This document shows, piece by piece, positions 43,282 through 52,154 of a stretch of DNA of 58,021 nucleotides. Location: NCBI GenBank assembly GCA_022837485.1, contig JALHHH010000036.1, forward strand, positions 1 to 58,021, written 5' to 3'. A program made the translations under genes and the position numbers. Position 1 is the stretch's first letter. Every line of letters starts with the position of its first letter. A model generated the notes under the pieces. The model searched no databases, was not told the DNA's origin, and saw only the letters and a list, made by a program, of their open reading frames with translations. The stretch comes from Bacteroidales bacterium. Lineage in GTDB: Bacteria; Bacteroidota; Bacteroidia; Bacteroidales; Lentimicrobiaceae.

Positions 43282-44052
43282 ATGCGTGTACTGATTGTTG
43301 AAGACGAACCATTTGCCCAGAAAGAGCTGAAACGGCTGCTGTCGCATACCCCGCAGAAACCGGAAATCGCAGACTGCCTCGATTCAGTGGAAGAATCGGT
43401 GGAATGGCTTCGCGAGTCGCCGCTTCCCGACTTGATATTTCTTGATATACAGCTTTCCGACGGGCTCAGTTTTGAAATATTCAGACAGGTAAAGGTTAAT
43501 TGTCCGGTAATCTTCATAACGGCATTTGACGAGTATTCCATTCAGGCATTCAAACTTAACAGCATCGACTACTTACTGAAACCTGTCCGGCAGGAGGATC
43601 TTAACGCGGCTCTGGCCAAGTTTGAGGATATAAAGAAAATGTATGGAGAAGCAGCACAAAACCTGCCCGACCTTACACGCCTGGAGCAGCTGCTGAGTCC
43701 GGCTCTCAGGGAATACAAAACCCGCTTTATCGTTCGTATTGGCGATCAGATCAAGCATATCGGCATTGAAGAAACTGCCTGGTTCAGTGCGGAGGATAAC
43801 GTAGTTTTTCTGCAAACCCGGTCGAACCGGCGTTACATTATTGAATACACTCTCGACCAGCTCAGCGAACTGCTCGATCCGAAACAATTTAACCGGCTTA
43901 ATCGTAGTGTGATTGCCCATATCTCCAGTATTGTTAAAGTAAGCAGGCATTTCAACGGACGTTTGCTGGTGGAGCTTGCTCCACAGGCAGAAGAGCCGGT
44001 TTTTGTAAGCCGAGCAAGGGTCAGGGATTTTATAAGCTGGCTCGATAAATAA
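43282..44052 (+). CDS. LytTR-family response regulator
   Basis: A 256-residue regulator. The receiver domain has E7/D8, the phospho-acceptor D55 in LIFLDIQLSD, T80 and K100 (YLLKPV). The C-terminal LytTR DNA-binding domain (about 150-256) includes FIVRIGDQIKHIGIEETAWF, EYTLDQLSELLDPKQFNRLN and the family end FVSRARVRDFISWLDK. It lies 5 nt after its kinase and 11 nt before the lipoprotein with glycogen-binding-like repeats, so the targets may include its own neighbourhood. Confidence 0.94.
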   Translation: MRVLIVEDEPFAQKELKRLLSHTPQKPEIADCLDSVEESVEWLRESPLPDLIFLDIQLSDGLSFEIFRQVKVNCPVIFITAFDEYSIQAFKLNSIDYLLKPVRQEDLNAALAKFEDIKKMYGEAAQNLPDLTRLEQLLSPALREYKTRFIVRIGDQIKHIGIEETAWFSAEDNVVFLQTRSNRRYIIEYTLDQLSELLDPKQFNRLNRSVIAHISSIVKVSRHFNGRLLVELAPQAEEPVFVSRARVRDFISWLDK

Positions 44053-44063
44053 CAAAACAAATC

Positions 44064-45083
44064 ATGAAACGCATCAAAATTACATATAACCATAGCCTGA
44101 AGCTGCTGCCGTTGATACTGTTGCTGCTCCTGAGCTCATGCTACCGGCAGGAGGTTATTCTTGAACAAATTCCGCAAAATACTCCCGAAGGGGCAGAGAT
44201 TTTTATTACCGGCAACTTCAACAACTGGGATCCCGGTGATCCCCGCTACAGAATGCAGAAACGGAACGATGGTTCCTACCGGATCCAGCTCCCTCTGGGT
44301 GCCGGAAAACTGCAATACAAATTCACCCGAGGCGATTGGACAACTGTTGAAAAAAATGAATGCGGCTATGAAACCGGTAACCGGTCGCTTCGTTACGGCA
44401 AGCAAGAAACGAAATACGATTCCGTTTGGAGCTGGGGCGACACTGAACCCATGAACTGCATTCAGAAGGTAGTTGTTATTGACGAGATTCCCGCCGACAC
44501 TCCGGAAGATACCGATATTTACCTGGCCTCATCGTTTAATGGCTGGAATCCGGGAGATTACCAGTTTGTGATGCAGAAGCTTCCCGACGGCCGATATTAT
44601 CTGAACCTGGAGAAACAGGCTGAATGCATGGAGTATAAATTCACTCTCGGCAACTGGGAAACGGTGGAAACCGATCCGGAACGAAGGGATATAAGTAACC
44701 GCGTCCTCTGTTTTTCGGGAAGCGATACCGTTTTTGTATCCGTTAACTCCTGGAAAAGCAATCGGGCACGCAGGCTAAGAAAGATAACACTGGTTATAGA
44801 TGACCTTCCGGATGGAACCCTTGAAGGCGATCCCGTTTATGCTGCCGGCAGTTTTAACAACTGGGATCCTGGTAATAAACACCACCGTTTCAGCTCGGAC
44901 GCATCAGGAAAGCGCAGCCTGAGCCTGGCTACTGAGGAGGAGGTTATCACCTTTAAAATTACGCGAGGAAGCTGGAGGTCGGTAGAAACTACCCTTTTAG
45001 GACGTGACATTCCCGACCGGAGCTTTTTCACCGGCCAGTCTGACACTCTCTTCCTTAAAGTAGAGCGATGGAAAGACCGCTAA
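44064..45083 (+). CDS. Lipoprotein with three tandem glycogen-binding-like (CBM48/AMPK-type) domains
   Basis: A 339-residue protein with a lipobox LSSC (Cys about 26). Three repeats of about 100 residues follow: about 30-120 (GAEIFITGNFNNWDPGD ... LQYKFTRGDWTTVE), 130-225 (DIYLASSFNGWNPGD ... MEYKFTLGNWETVE) and 235-335 (PVYAAGSFNNWDPGN ... ITFKITRGSWRSVE). The GNFNNW and YKFTRGxW motifs are the carbohydrate-binding and late-strand motifs of the CBM48/AMPK beta glycogen-binding fold. No enzyme domain is attached. It should sit at the inner or outer membrane and bind alpha-glucan or another polymer. Its gene overlaps the following lipoprotein by 16 nt. Confidence 0.87.
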   Translation: MKRIKITYNHSLKLLPLILLLLLSSCYRQEVILEQIPQNTPEGAEIFITGNFNNWDPGDPRYRMQKRNDGSYRIQLPLGAGKLQYKFTRGDWTTVEKNECGYETGNRSLRYGKQETKYDSVWSWGDTEPMNCIQKVVVIDEIPADTPEDTDIYLASSFNGWNPGDYQFVMQKLPDGRYYLNLEKQAECMEYKFTLGNWETVETDPERRDISNRVLCFSGSDTVFVSVNSWKSNRARRLRKITLVIDDLPDGTLEGDPVYAAGSFNNWDPGNKHHRFSSDASGKRSLSLATEEEVITFKITRGSWRSVETTLLGRDIPDRSFFTGQSDTLFLKVERWKDR

Positions 45084-45655
45084 ACCAACGGATACGTTCC
45101 TTCCTGAGCAGCCTGTTCTTAATGATTGTTCCGGCATGCCTTGCTCCGGTTATGCCTTCGTGTACGGTAAGCGGGCTTACCAGCGATTACGATCAGCTTT
45201 CTAAGATTCAGCGGTCGCAAATCCGGCCACTGCCGGCTCAAGAACCCTTAAATCCGGGAGCCATCTATACGGTCAGTGCCGGAGATCTGCTTTCGATGCT
45301 TTCTGCGGATGAGAAAGCCATTGTTTATGTTTTTAGTCCCGGATGCAATGCAAATTCTGCCCCGGACCTGAGCGCCATGAATTCGAAAGCAAATGAAGGA
45401 GGATACGCATTTTACCCTGTGCTGACCGGATACAGCGGTCTCGGGCGTCTGGAGCCATTGGGAAGCGATTATCTGCTGTATGTCATCGACGATATTCACT
45501 ACCGCACCCGATACCGTTTCAGGTATGAACGCTTTTTCATCAATGAGCTGAAATGTCTTCCGAAAAAGCAGAAATTCAGTCGCGGTGAAGATCCCGGAAC
45601 CTATTTTCTGTTTGTGGGAGGGCACTTTGATTGCCTTCTTCCGGAAATTCCTTAA
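45068..45655 (+). CDS. Probable lipoprotein with thioredoxin-like fold, no CXXC
   Basis: A 195-residue protein with an N-terminal hydrophobic segment and Cys residues at about 24 and 32 that could be lipidated (VMPSC is the nearer to a lipobox). The mature part has AIVYVFSPGCNANSAPDLSAM, which resembles a thioredoxin active-site region but with one Cys where CXXC would stand, followed by VLTGYSGLGRLEPLGSDYLLYVIDD. It may be a redox-inactive carrier or peroxiredoxin-like protein; uncertain. It overlaps the CBM lipoprotein by 16 nt, so they are translated together. A hairpin overlaps the stop codon. Confidence 0.65.
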   Translation: MERPLNQRIRSFLSSLFLMIVPACLAPVMPSCTVSGLTSDYDQLSKIQRSQIRPLPAQEPLNPGAIYTVSAGDLLSMLSADEKAIVYVFSPGCNANSAPDLSAMNSKANEGGYAFYPVLTGYSGLGRLEPLGSDYLLYVIDDIHYRTRYRFRYERFFINELKCLPKKQKFSRGEDPGTYFLFVGGHFDCLLPEIP

Positions 45656-45679
45656 GGCAATTCCGGAAACCCATTTTTC
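45641..45679 (+). terminator. Possible terminator overlapping the stop of the thioredoxin-like gene
   Basis: CCGGAA (45641-45646) and TTCCGG (45661-45666) with an internal CCTT/AAGG form an imperfect hairpin, followed by ATTTTTC. The TAA stop lies in the loop region. Confidence 0.4.
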
Positions 45680-45851
45680 TATATCACTTAACAGGCCTGC
45701 AATCAACTGCAGTGAAACCAGCAACTTCCTTATTTAATTTTAAAAAGAAAGCCAAAGGCAGATATTCCCGCTTACCTGCCTGAAATGGCCGTTTCATCCT
45801 TTTGTTTATTCATTTCACCGGAAAAAACTTTCAAAAGGCCCGGATACAGAT

Positions 45852-45859
45852 TATTTTTG
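45852..45859 (+). promoter_or_regulatory. Candidate -7 box TATTTTTG for DUF116
   Basis: Exact TAnnTTTG match, 25 nt before the ATG at 45885. No -33 match at normal spacing. Confidence 0.48.
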
Positions 45860-45884
45860 TATATTAATCGGAATTACTAACCGG

Positions 45885-47066
45885 ATGGATAATACAGTAC
45901 ACATTCCTTACAACCTCTGTGCGAATACAGAGAGTTCAGACCGGTACTACGCGGATCTGGAGGCCTGGGCTCCGGGTGTCCTTGAGAAGCTGCATACCGA
46001 AATGGGCGGTATTGCAGAAGCTTTTCGCAAATACCAGACGAGGGTAAGCGATGATCCTGCCGATACCATTCCCGAATACCTGCTTGAAGCCTTGCTGGCC
46101 GGCTCTTTCTGGAACATTTACGGAGGATATGCACAAGCTGCATCCGATACCCTGCTCGATGTGATGCAGCAACTGGCTAAATTGCGCAAGAGCGAGGGTT
46201 TAACAGCAAAAACTGCCGATGCCGCGCGCGGAGTACTCGAGCTTACGCTGATGGAAAATCCAAAAGATCAGCACCAGTTTTTATTGCCGGGTACTGCTGG
46301 CCTTGCCAGGCTGATCCGTTGGATGGAAGCCAGCGGGGAGTTTGATCGCGAAGCATACAGACTCAGGCAGTGGCTGAATTTCTTTAGCGAGCAGGAAGAC
46401 ACGTATGCATTTGTAAGTTTGATAGTGATGAGAAATACAGCGCGGTGGTTCAGCAAATCGGCTGCCAGAGCGATGGGTAAATACACTCCCGGCATTGAAT
46501 CTTTCAATGAGCACTTCCGGAAAAACCATTCGCTGCGCGAAGACGCCATCGCCGTGCTAAGGGATGAATCGGAATACCATCTCGGCATGTTCGGATCGTG
46601 GGTCATAAACGAAGCCATGCGTGAGAATTTCCTGAAAACACCTGCAAAAATGCTGCTGATACCGGCATGCCTCAGGGCTCACTTTACGGAATGCAAGGCT
46701 TCAAAAACCAGTCGCGGTGAAGTATGCAACGGATGTACCGAAAACTGTCAGGTAAACAGGCTTACCAGGGAAGGCAAAAAATACGGCTTCGGGGTACTGA
46801 TGCTTGGTCATAGATCCGACCTTTCCGCCTGGGCTCCTGCTCCGGGCAAGGATCAGCAAACCGGAATTGTTGGCGTTGCCTGCCTAACCACCCTGATTTC
46901 AGGGGGGTATGAGCTGAAACGCCTTGGCATTGCCGCTCAGTGCATTCCCCTCGACCACAGCGGCTGTACTCACTGGACAAGCACAACGCAGGTTACCTCC
47001 GTTAATATGGGTGAACTTTATTACCGCCTTGGGGTCACCCGTAACAGAAACGAGCAGCCGCTCTGA
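45885..47066 (+). CDS. DUF116 family cysteine-rich protein
   Basis: A 393-residue soluble protein. The C-terminal region fits DUF116: IPACLRAHFTECKASKTSRG, VCNGCTENCQVNRL, KYGFGVLMLG, and QQTGIVGVACLTTLISGGYEL ... CIPLDHSGCTHW, with at least seven Cys spaced like metal or Fe-S ligands. The N-terminal half is helical (EYLLEALLAGSFWNIYGGYAQAASD). No signal peptide, so it acts in the cytosol. DUF116 function is unknown to me; the Cys pattern suggests a redox or metal cofactor. Single gene with its own -7 box. Confidence 0.85.
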   Translation: MDNTVHIPYNLCANTESSDRYYADLEAWAPGVLEKLHTEMGGIAEAFRKYQTRVSDDPADTIPEYLLEALLAGSFWNIYGGYAQAASDTLLDVMQQLAKLRKSEGLTAKTADAARGVLELTLMENPKDQHQFLLPGTAGLARLIRWMEASGEFDREAYRLRQWLNFFSEQEDTYAFVSLIVMRNTARWFSKSAARAMGKYTPGIESFNEHFRKNHSLREDAIAVLRDESEYHLGMFGSWVINEAMRENFLKTPAKMLLIPACLRAHFTECKASKTSRGEVCNGCTENCQVNRLTREGKKYGFGVLMLGHRSDLSAWAPAPGKDQQTGIVGVACLTTLISGGYELKRLGIAAQCIPLDHSGCTHWTSTTQVTSVNMGELYYRLGVTRNRNEQPL

Positions 47067-47107
47067 ACCCGGAGCCAGGAGGAGGGATACATCTTCAGGA
47101 AAAAAAA

Positions 47108-49015
47108 TCAGCGAGAGGTTTTCAGAAACTTGCGTGTGTAGGAGTGTACTACATTCCGCACCTCAACCACATATAATCCTGCCGGCCAGGCGGAACAGTC
47201 GATGTGTTCGAAGCGGTTGCCAACCTGCCAGCCCGTGCGCTGAAACATTATTTGTCCCAAAGAGTTGTAAATATGGATGGTAACGGGGTCTGCCGATTCC
47301 ATACCAAGGTATACGAAGAGTTCACTTACCGAAGGGTTTGGAAACACTTCAGGCACTACATGAATATATTCTTCCCTTATAAGACTGTCGGCGCTGTATT
47401 CGTTGGTAACGAAAAGTTTTACGGTATACACACCCAGGCGATTGTAGCTAACGGTTCCGGGATTGGCTGTATTGGAGGATGCAGGTTCACCGCCTTCAAA
47501 TTCCCAGCGCCAGGAGTTCGGATTTCCGATGGATAAATCGGTAAAACCAATCGAGGATCCAACGGCAATCACCGATGTATCGGCTTTAAACCTGGCAACA
47601 ACCTGCAGTGCATTGTAAGAGCCGTTAAGTTCAACCAGTCCGGTATTTAGCGGATCGAGCCATGGTTTAAGGCGCATGGTATCGTCGCTTCCGTTGGAGG
47701 TCCATGAATAGGCCAGTTTTCCGTAAAAATCGAATCCGGTAAGATTGGAGCACGACGACTCACCACCGGTGAGTGTTCCGATTACTTTGCCCCGGCTGTT
47801 AAGCAAGGGCGATCCGGAAGAACCGCCCTCCGTGGTACCGTGTCCGCTAACGGTTTGGCTCCATCCCACTCTGAAATGGGTGCCGGGGCTGCTCCCCCAC
47901 TGACTGTTGGTAAGGGGCTTGGTATAGGTTGATATCTTCTTAACGTCGCCTGCCGGATGGTGAATGCTTACCCCGCTGCTAACCAGTTGCCCGCTTATAT
48001 CCCATCCCGAATAGTAAGGTTCATAGGCCGGAGGAATATTATCGTTGAGACGCAACAGATAGAAGTCGCTGCCGTCGTTACCGGTCAGTGTACTGCTGGC
48101 TACCTTTACGGCTCCGGTCAGGGTCTTGTTGGGTAAAACCGTACCGCCTACGCACTCGGGACTTTCATAAAGAAAATAAAAAATCCACTGGGCTACATCG
48201 GCCGGTGAAGAATAGTTTCCGTTGCCACTCCGGGCGCAATGATCGGCAGTCAGCAGATACGGTGTATAATCGCTGGCGGAGTTATTCATTATAGTTCCGG
48301 TACACCAATAGGATGCGAGTCCGTTGCGGATCAGGATACGAACCACGCTTCTTATTTCGTCACGGTACTCATTACCTTCGGGACATGCGGTATTTACCTG
48401 ACAACTACCGGCGCCTTGCGTGTTACGGGCATCGCCCGGAAATAGCATGGGACGGTACACATAGAGCACCGATGAAATTTCAAACGGAGGTCTCTCCCGG
48501 CTTCCGGCCGGGCCGGAATATTCAATTATAATGCAGTCACCCTTTACCACCTCTGTGGCAAACAATCCGCCGGGTGCGTTGTTTGCATCGGTAAAAGCTC
48601 CGATAATATGGCTTTTATCGGCAGAATAAACATACAGCCTTGCACCAGGTTCCAGCTGATAATGAGAGAAATACAGCCCAAGTCCTATAGCCCCCTCTGC
48701 TGTCAGCTTCAAATGCCATACCCTGGTACCGTTCTCAGATGTCAGCCATTCCCCGGAATTCAGGATATTAAAATCTGCGGGAATACTAATGCCCATACGT
48801 TCAGGAACTCCGGCTTCACGGGAATTGTCTTCAGCCATCAGAACCCAGACATCGGGCGCAGGAAGAAACAATGCATTAATACTTCCGGCAATACGAAGAG
48901 AAAGCGGATCTCCTCCATTACTGCGCTGAGCATGCAGTACAACAGGGATTACAGTCAAAAAAAGGAAGATATAAAACAGTCTCAGAAATCGTCGGCGGTT
49001 CATGGGCAGTCGCAT
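47108..49015 (-). CDS. T9SS-exported lysyl-endopeptidase-like serine protease with PKD domain
   Basis: A 635-residue protease. The signal peptide runs to about residue 30 (LHAQ). A propeptide-like region precedes the trypsin-fold domain (about 210-440): H259 in LLTADHC, D317 in NDGSDFYLL and S400 in GTTEGGSSGSPLLN form the triad, with several paired Cys, as in Achromobacter/Lysobacter lysyl endopeptidases. A PKD domain spans about 470-545 (WRWEFEGGEPASSN). The end VFPNPSVSELFVYLG to RKFLKTSR is a type A T9SS sorting domain. Start at 49015 or 49003. It would be a secreted or surface proteinase; cleavage after Lys is inferred from the family only. Convergent with DUF116. Confidence 0.92.
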   Translation of the reverse strand: MRLPMNRRRFLRLFYIFLFLTVIPVVLHAQRSNGGDPLSLRIAGSINALFLPAPDVWVLMAEDNSREAGVPERMGISIPADFNILNSGEWLTSENGTRVWHLKLTAEGAIGLGLYFSHYQLEPGARLYVYSADKSHIIGAFTDANNAPGGLFATEVVKGDCIIIEYSGPAGSRERPPFEISSVLYVYRPMLFPGDARNTQGAGSCQVNTACPEGNEYRDEIRSVVRILIRNGLASYWCTGTIMNNSASDYTPYLLTADHCARSGNGNYSSPADVAQWIFYFLYESPECVGGTVLPNKTLTGAVKVASSTLTGNDGSDFYLLRLNDNIPPAYEPYYSGWDISGQLVSSGVSIHHPAGDVKKISTYTKPLTNSQWGSSPGTHFRVGWSQTVSGHGTTEGGSSGSPLLNSRGKVIGTLTGGESSCSNLTGFDFYGKLAYSWTSNGSDDTMRLKPWLDPLNTGLVELNGSYNALQVVARFKADTSVIAVGSSIGFTDLSIGNPNSWRWEFEGGEPASSNTANPGTVSYNRLGVYTVKLFVTNEYSADSLIREEYIHVVPEVFPNPSVSELFVYLGMESADPVTIHIYNSLGQIMFQRTGWQVGNRFEHIDCSAWPAGLYVVEVRNVVHSYTRKFLKTSR

Positions 49016-49343
49016 TGTGTATTTCGCATACGAAAATAATCACTTCTCCTCGGAAAATAACAAATTCTTCAAATTCTTTAATAAGTAAAAATATTTAACA
49101 CAATATTTAATAAGATTCAGGGCGAGGCTTATTTGTAATAAAACCTTGCAGTGGCCGATAATTCAGCGTTCCGGAGAACAGTGCACGAAATTCCCGCGTC
49201 ATCCCTGCATTGTTAATAAGATTGTTAACAAAAACCGTAAAAATAATCGCAATTCGGGATTACAAAATTGTCGTATTGCGATAAATAAAACCGACATGAA
49301 CCCTTAGACGACTTCGTACACATTCTGCTTAAGTAACCACTCT
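49016..49343. other. Gene-free AT-rich divergent interval
   Basis: About 328 nt with no gene found. TTGTTAATAAGATTGTTAACAA near 49212 contains an inverted TTGTTAA/TTAACAA, but one copy is not enough to call a binding site. No exact TAnnTTTG box was found for either flanking gene. Confidence 0.5.
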
Positions 49344-50669
49344 ATGAAGCTATTCAGGAATAAAATTGCTGCACTCATTGTCCTGAGCTCCGTTACATGC
49401 CTGATTCTTGTAGCTGCAATTGCTTTAATGACAAGTATTTCGCACCGAAAAATATATGAAACCCAGCGCATTGAGCAATCCAACAGTCTCAGGCTGTCGA
49501 TTGAGTTGCAGGCCCGACAACAGGACCGATTTCTGAAGAGTCTGGCTGCTATGGGTGGCTTGGAGCCTTGCCGTCTTTTGAACGACTCTTCTGCTATCGA
49601 TACCCGAAGCATCTTTTCACTGAATTATGTATTATTTATTGCAGTTACCGACCCGGATCTGGTACCGGTAAAGCTGTTTCCTGCTCCTGAACAGGGTGTG
49701 CTGGAGCTTTTACCCGATGACCACAAGGCATTCCGCCAATTCCGCAGCGAGGGTCATATTACCCGGTACTATGCATGGTATCATGAAAGTCTGGTTCGTG
49801 TGCAGGCGGTCGATATTCCGTGGTGTCGCAGTGCAAATGCCGGAGGAGGCATCCTGTTTGCCGGATTTCCCGTATCGGCACAGGAGCTGTCTTTTCTTGT
49901 GCAGGGCAAGGCTGTTTTAACAAGAGAGCCCCTGGAGAAGAAAGCTGGCAATGAGATGCAAATGGGGATCGTAAGTACGGAGCTGCCGCTGGTAGGCTGG
50001 CGCAATCTCCCGGTTGCCAGTCTGAGTCTTGAAACCACCTCCGACCTCCTTAAAGGTCTAAGCAGGTTCAGGAACAGGCTGATTCTACTTCTGATTGTAA
50101 TTGGTCTTATAAGCATCCTATTGCTCAGCGTTTACCTGATCAGGCACTTCGCCTGGCCAATGAAGATGCTGAACCTGGCTATCCGCCTGAAAGATCCTGA
50201 GTACCTTCAGCAGGTCGACAGCGGGGATACCGACATAAAAGCAATGCATAACCTGATTCTGGATGCTTTTAGTCAGGAAAAACTGCTGAGTGAAATCGTG
50301 CGAAGACGCTCTGTCGAGAACCTGAATGCCTTTCATGCTGCCATTCTTTCCCAAATTCCTGATGCGGTGTATTCTACCGATCGAAATGGAATAATAACAT
50401 ACTGGAGCCGAACAGCTGCCGAACTCTACAACGTTTCGGAAGAAGATGCCATTGGAGCAGTTGCCGATGAGCTGATCCAAAGCAAATGGATAAGCAAGGA
50501 TGAGCATGCCAGACAGAAAACGCACTTTGAAAACGATGGGCTGATGCACGGAAAAATGTTGCAGGAACGGCCCGACGGCACCGAACTGAGCGTTGAGGCT
50601 TCCGTTACCCGCCTTCTCGATTGCAACGGCAGAGAGCTCGGTCAACTTTACATTGCGCGGAAAATATAA
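49344..50669 (+). CDS. Membrane PAS-domain sensor protein lacking an output domain
   Basis: A 441-residue protein with TM1 about residues 8-30, an extracytoplasmic sensor of about 210 residues (30-245, possibly CHASE4-like), TM2 about 248-266, a short helical linker, and a PAS-PAC domain about 325-441 (AAILSQIPDAVYSTDRNGIITYWSRTAAEL ... ELGQLYIARKI). It stops right after the PAC end, where a histidine kinase or cyclase would normally begin; the 76 nt before msrA hold no kinase in any frame. It is therefore a truncated sensor kinase or a free-standing signal receiver. Confidence 0.82.
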   Translation: MKLFRNKIAALIVLSSVTCLILVAAIALMTSISHRKIYETQRIEQSNSLRLSIELQARQQDRFLKSLAAMGGLEPCRLLNDSSAIDTRSIFSLNYVLFIAVTDPDLVPVKLFPAPEQGVLELLPDDHKAFRQFRSEGHITRYYAWYHESLVRVQAVDIPWCRSANAGGGILFAGFPVSAQELSFLVQGKAVLTREPLEKKAGNEMQMGIVSTELPLVGWRNLPVASLSLETTSDLLKGLSRFRNRLILLLIVIGLISILLLSVYLIRHFAWPMKMLNLAIRLKDPEYLQQVDSGDTDIKAMHNLILDAFSQEKLLSEIVRRRSVENLNAFHAAILSQIPDAVYSTDRNGIITYWSRTAAELYNVSEEDAIGAVADELIQSKWISKDEHARQKTHFENDGLMHGKMLQERPDGTELSVEASVTRLLDCNGRELGQLYIARKI

Positions 50670-50745
50670 ATCCCGGCATCATTTTGTAAAGCAATTTATC
50701 GTAAGTCTGTTTGAACACTCTCAGGCAGGCAGTTGTTTTGCAGAT

Positions 50746-51402
50746 ATGAAATCAACATTTCTTTTTATACTGTCGGTATTCATCCCTGTGCTCAGCCTGA
50801 CGGGTTGCAGCAGGGCTTGTAATACGTCCGAACCAAAAGATATAAGCATGCAAGCAACAACTACCAAAACCGATACAGCTACGTTTGGAAACGGCTGCTT
50901 CTGGTGCACAGAAGCTATTTTCAGTCAATTAAAGGGCGTTACCCGGGTAGAATCGGGCTATTCCGGTGGTTCTCTGCCCAATCCGACCTATATTGATGTA
51001 ACTTCCGGAGAAACAGGACATGCCGAGGTGATACAAATCGGTTACGACCCGGATATCGTTTCCTATGAAAGCCTGCTCGAAGTTTTCTGGTCGACCCACA
51101 ACCCTACCACTCTTAACCGGCAGGGAGCAGATGTGGGAACGCAGTATCGTTCGGTAATTTTCTACCATAACGGGCAACAGCGTCAACTGGCCATGGAATA
51201 CAAAGAAAAACTGGATAATAGCGGAGCATGGGAAGATCCTATAGTAACGGAGATCAGCCCTTATAAGCACTTTTACAAGGCAGAGGACTATCATCAGCGG
51301 TATTTCGAGCGTAACCGGAATGCCCCCTATTGTACATTCGTGATTGTACCTAAACTGGAGAAATTCAGAAAGGTATTCAGCGACCGCCTGGCAAAACCTT
51401 AA
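50746..51402 (+). CDS. msrA: Peptide methionine sulfoxide reductase A, lipoprotein form
   Basis: MsrA reduces methionine-S-sulfoxide in proteins. This 218-residue version has a lipobox SLTGC (Cys21), so it is anchored in the envelope. The catalytic motif GNGCFWC places the active Cys at 51; VESGYSGGSLPNPTYIDV, GHAEVIQIGYDP, SYESLLEVFWSTHNPTTLNRQGADVGTQYRS and the YHQRYFERNRNAPYC end are diagnostic. The ATG at 50746 is chosen; the frame is open upstream into the PAS gene but is not signal-like. Convergent with 52154, stops overlapping by 4 nt. Confidence 0.95.
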   Translation: MKSTFLFILSVFIPVLSLTGCSRACNTSEPKDISMQATTTKTDTATFGNGCFWCTEAIFSQLKGVTRVESGYSGGSLPNPTYIDVTSGETGHAEVIQIGYDPDIVSYESLLEVFWSTHNPTTLNRQGADVGTQYRSVIFYHNGQQRQLAMEYKEKLDNSGAWEDPIVTEISPYKHFYKAEDYHQRYFERNRNAPYCTFVIVPKLEKFRKVFSDRLAKP

Positions 51403-52154
51403 CTCCTGCCGATCCGGAACAGCTTCATTGAAAGCATGACATACCAAAGGAGGCTGAGCAGTCCTCCCACAACTGCTAAGGCAAGTGAAGAAGCACCTGG
51501 ATCGGAGACGAATGTGACCCATGTCAGGTGTATGATTAGACAGGTGAAACCAATAAGCCCTGTATTACCTGTAGATTTGCTGAAACGGTTATCGTTCAGA
51601 AGAGTAACCGACATCAGCAATCCCGAAAGGTTTATCAGAAAAAAAGCCGGGAAGCTGCCGGGTGAAAAATCTTCCCCTGCAGCCAGGAGCGATTCCCCTG
51701 CAGCAGCTATCACCAGACGTTCCGTTTCACCGGGGGCGGTAGCATAACGCATCGAAAGCGAGTGCAGGGGAAGAGCCGGATTGCCAACCATATATGCAGC
51801 CGCACCTGTAAAAAACAGCACCATCGACAAAAGTGCAAGACCGCGCACCCTAAAGCGGTGAGCTCCATACAAAGCAGCAAAAACCGGCATACCTGACAGC
51901 AGAGTAATCATATTCAGCAGACCCTGTCCCCGCAAGGCCATAAATGGCGTATTCCGGTAAATTTCATACCACTCGGCAGCGCTTCCTCTCCCCGGCTGGG
52001 GAGTACCTCCCGATGGCACAAAACTCAGCAACACATCGAGCAGACCGACCGGAATCACAAGCATGGCACCTATTGAACCGATCGTGTAAAGAGTCTTCCA
52101 TCCGTGATCTGCGACGAGCGAATCTCCATGAGCCGATAAACCGTTTTCATGCAT
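51399..52154 (-). CDS. Polytopic membrane protein, DUF4386-like
   Basis: A 251-residue protein with about six hydrophobic segments and a polar extracytoplasmic loop (SGGTPQPGRGSAAEWYEIYRN). The gene shows GGxP and small-residue-rich helices similar to DUF4386-type proteins, but the assignment is from impression only. No catalytic motif. It runs opposite to msrA and shares its last bases. No function proposed. Confidence 0.6.
   Translation of the reverse strand: MHENGLSAHGDSLVADHGWKTLYTIGSIGAMLVIPVGLLDVLLSFVPSGGTPQPGRGSAAEWYEIYRNTPFMALRGQGLLNMITLLSGMPVFAALYGAHRFRVRGLALLSMVLFFTGAAAYMVGNPALPLHSLSMRYATAPGETERLVIAAAGESLLAAGEDFSPGSFPAFFLINLSGLLMSVTLLNDNRFSKSTGNTGLIGFTCLIIHLTWVTFVSDPGASSLALAVVGGLLSLLWYVMLSMKLFRIGRS

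Noticed and set aside
49200..49235. TTGTTAATAAGATTGTTAACAA as an origin or DnaA region
   Set aside because: One inverted repeat without DnaA boxes, dnaA or dnaN nearby is not enough.
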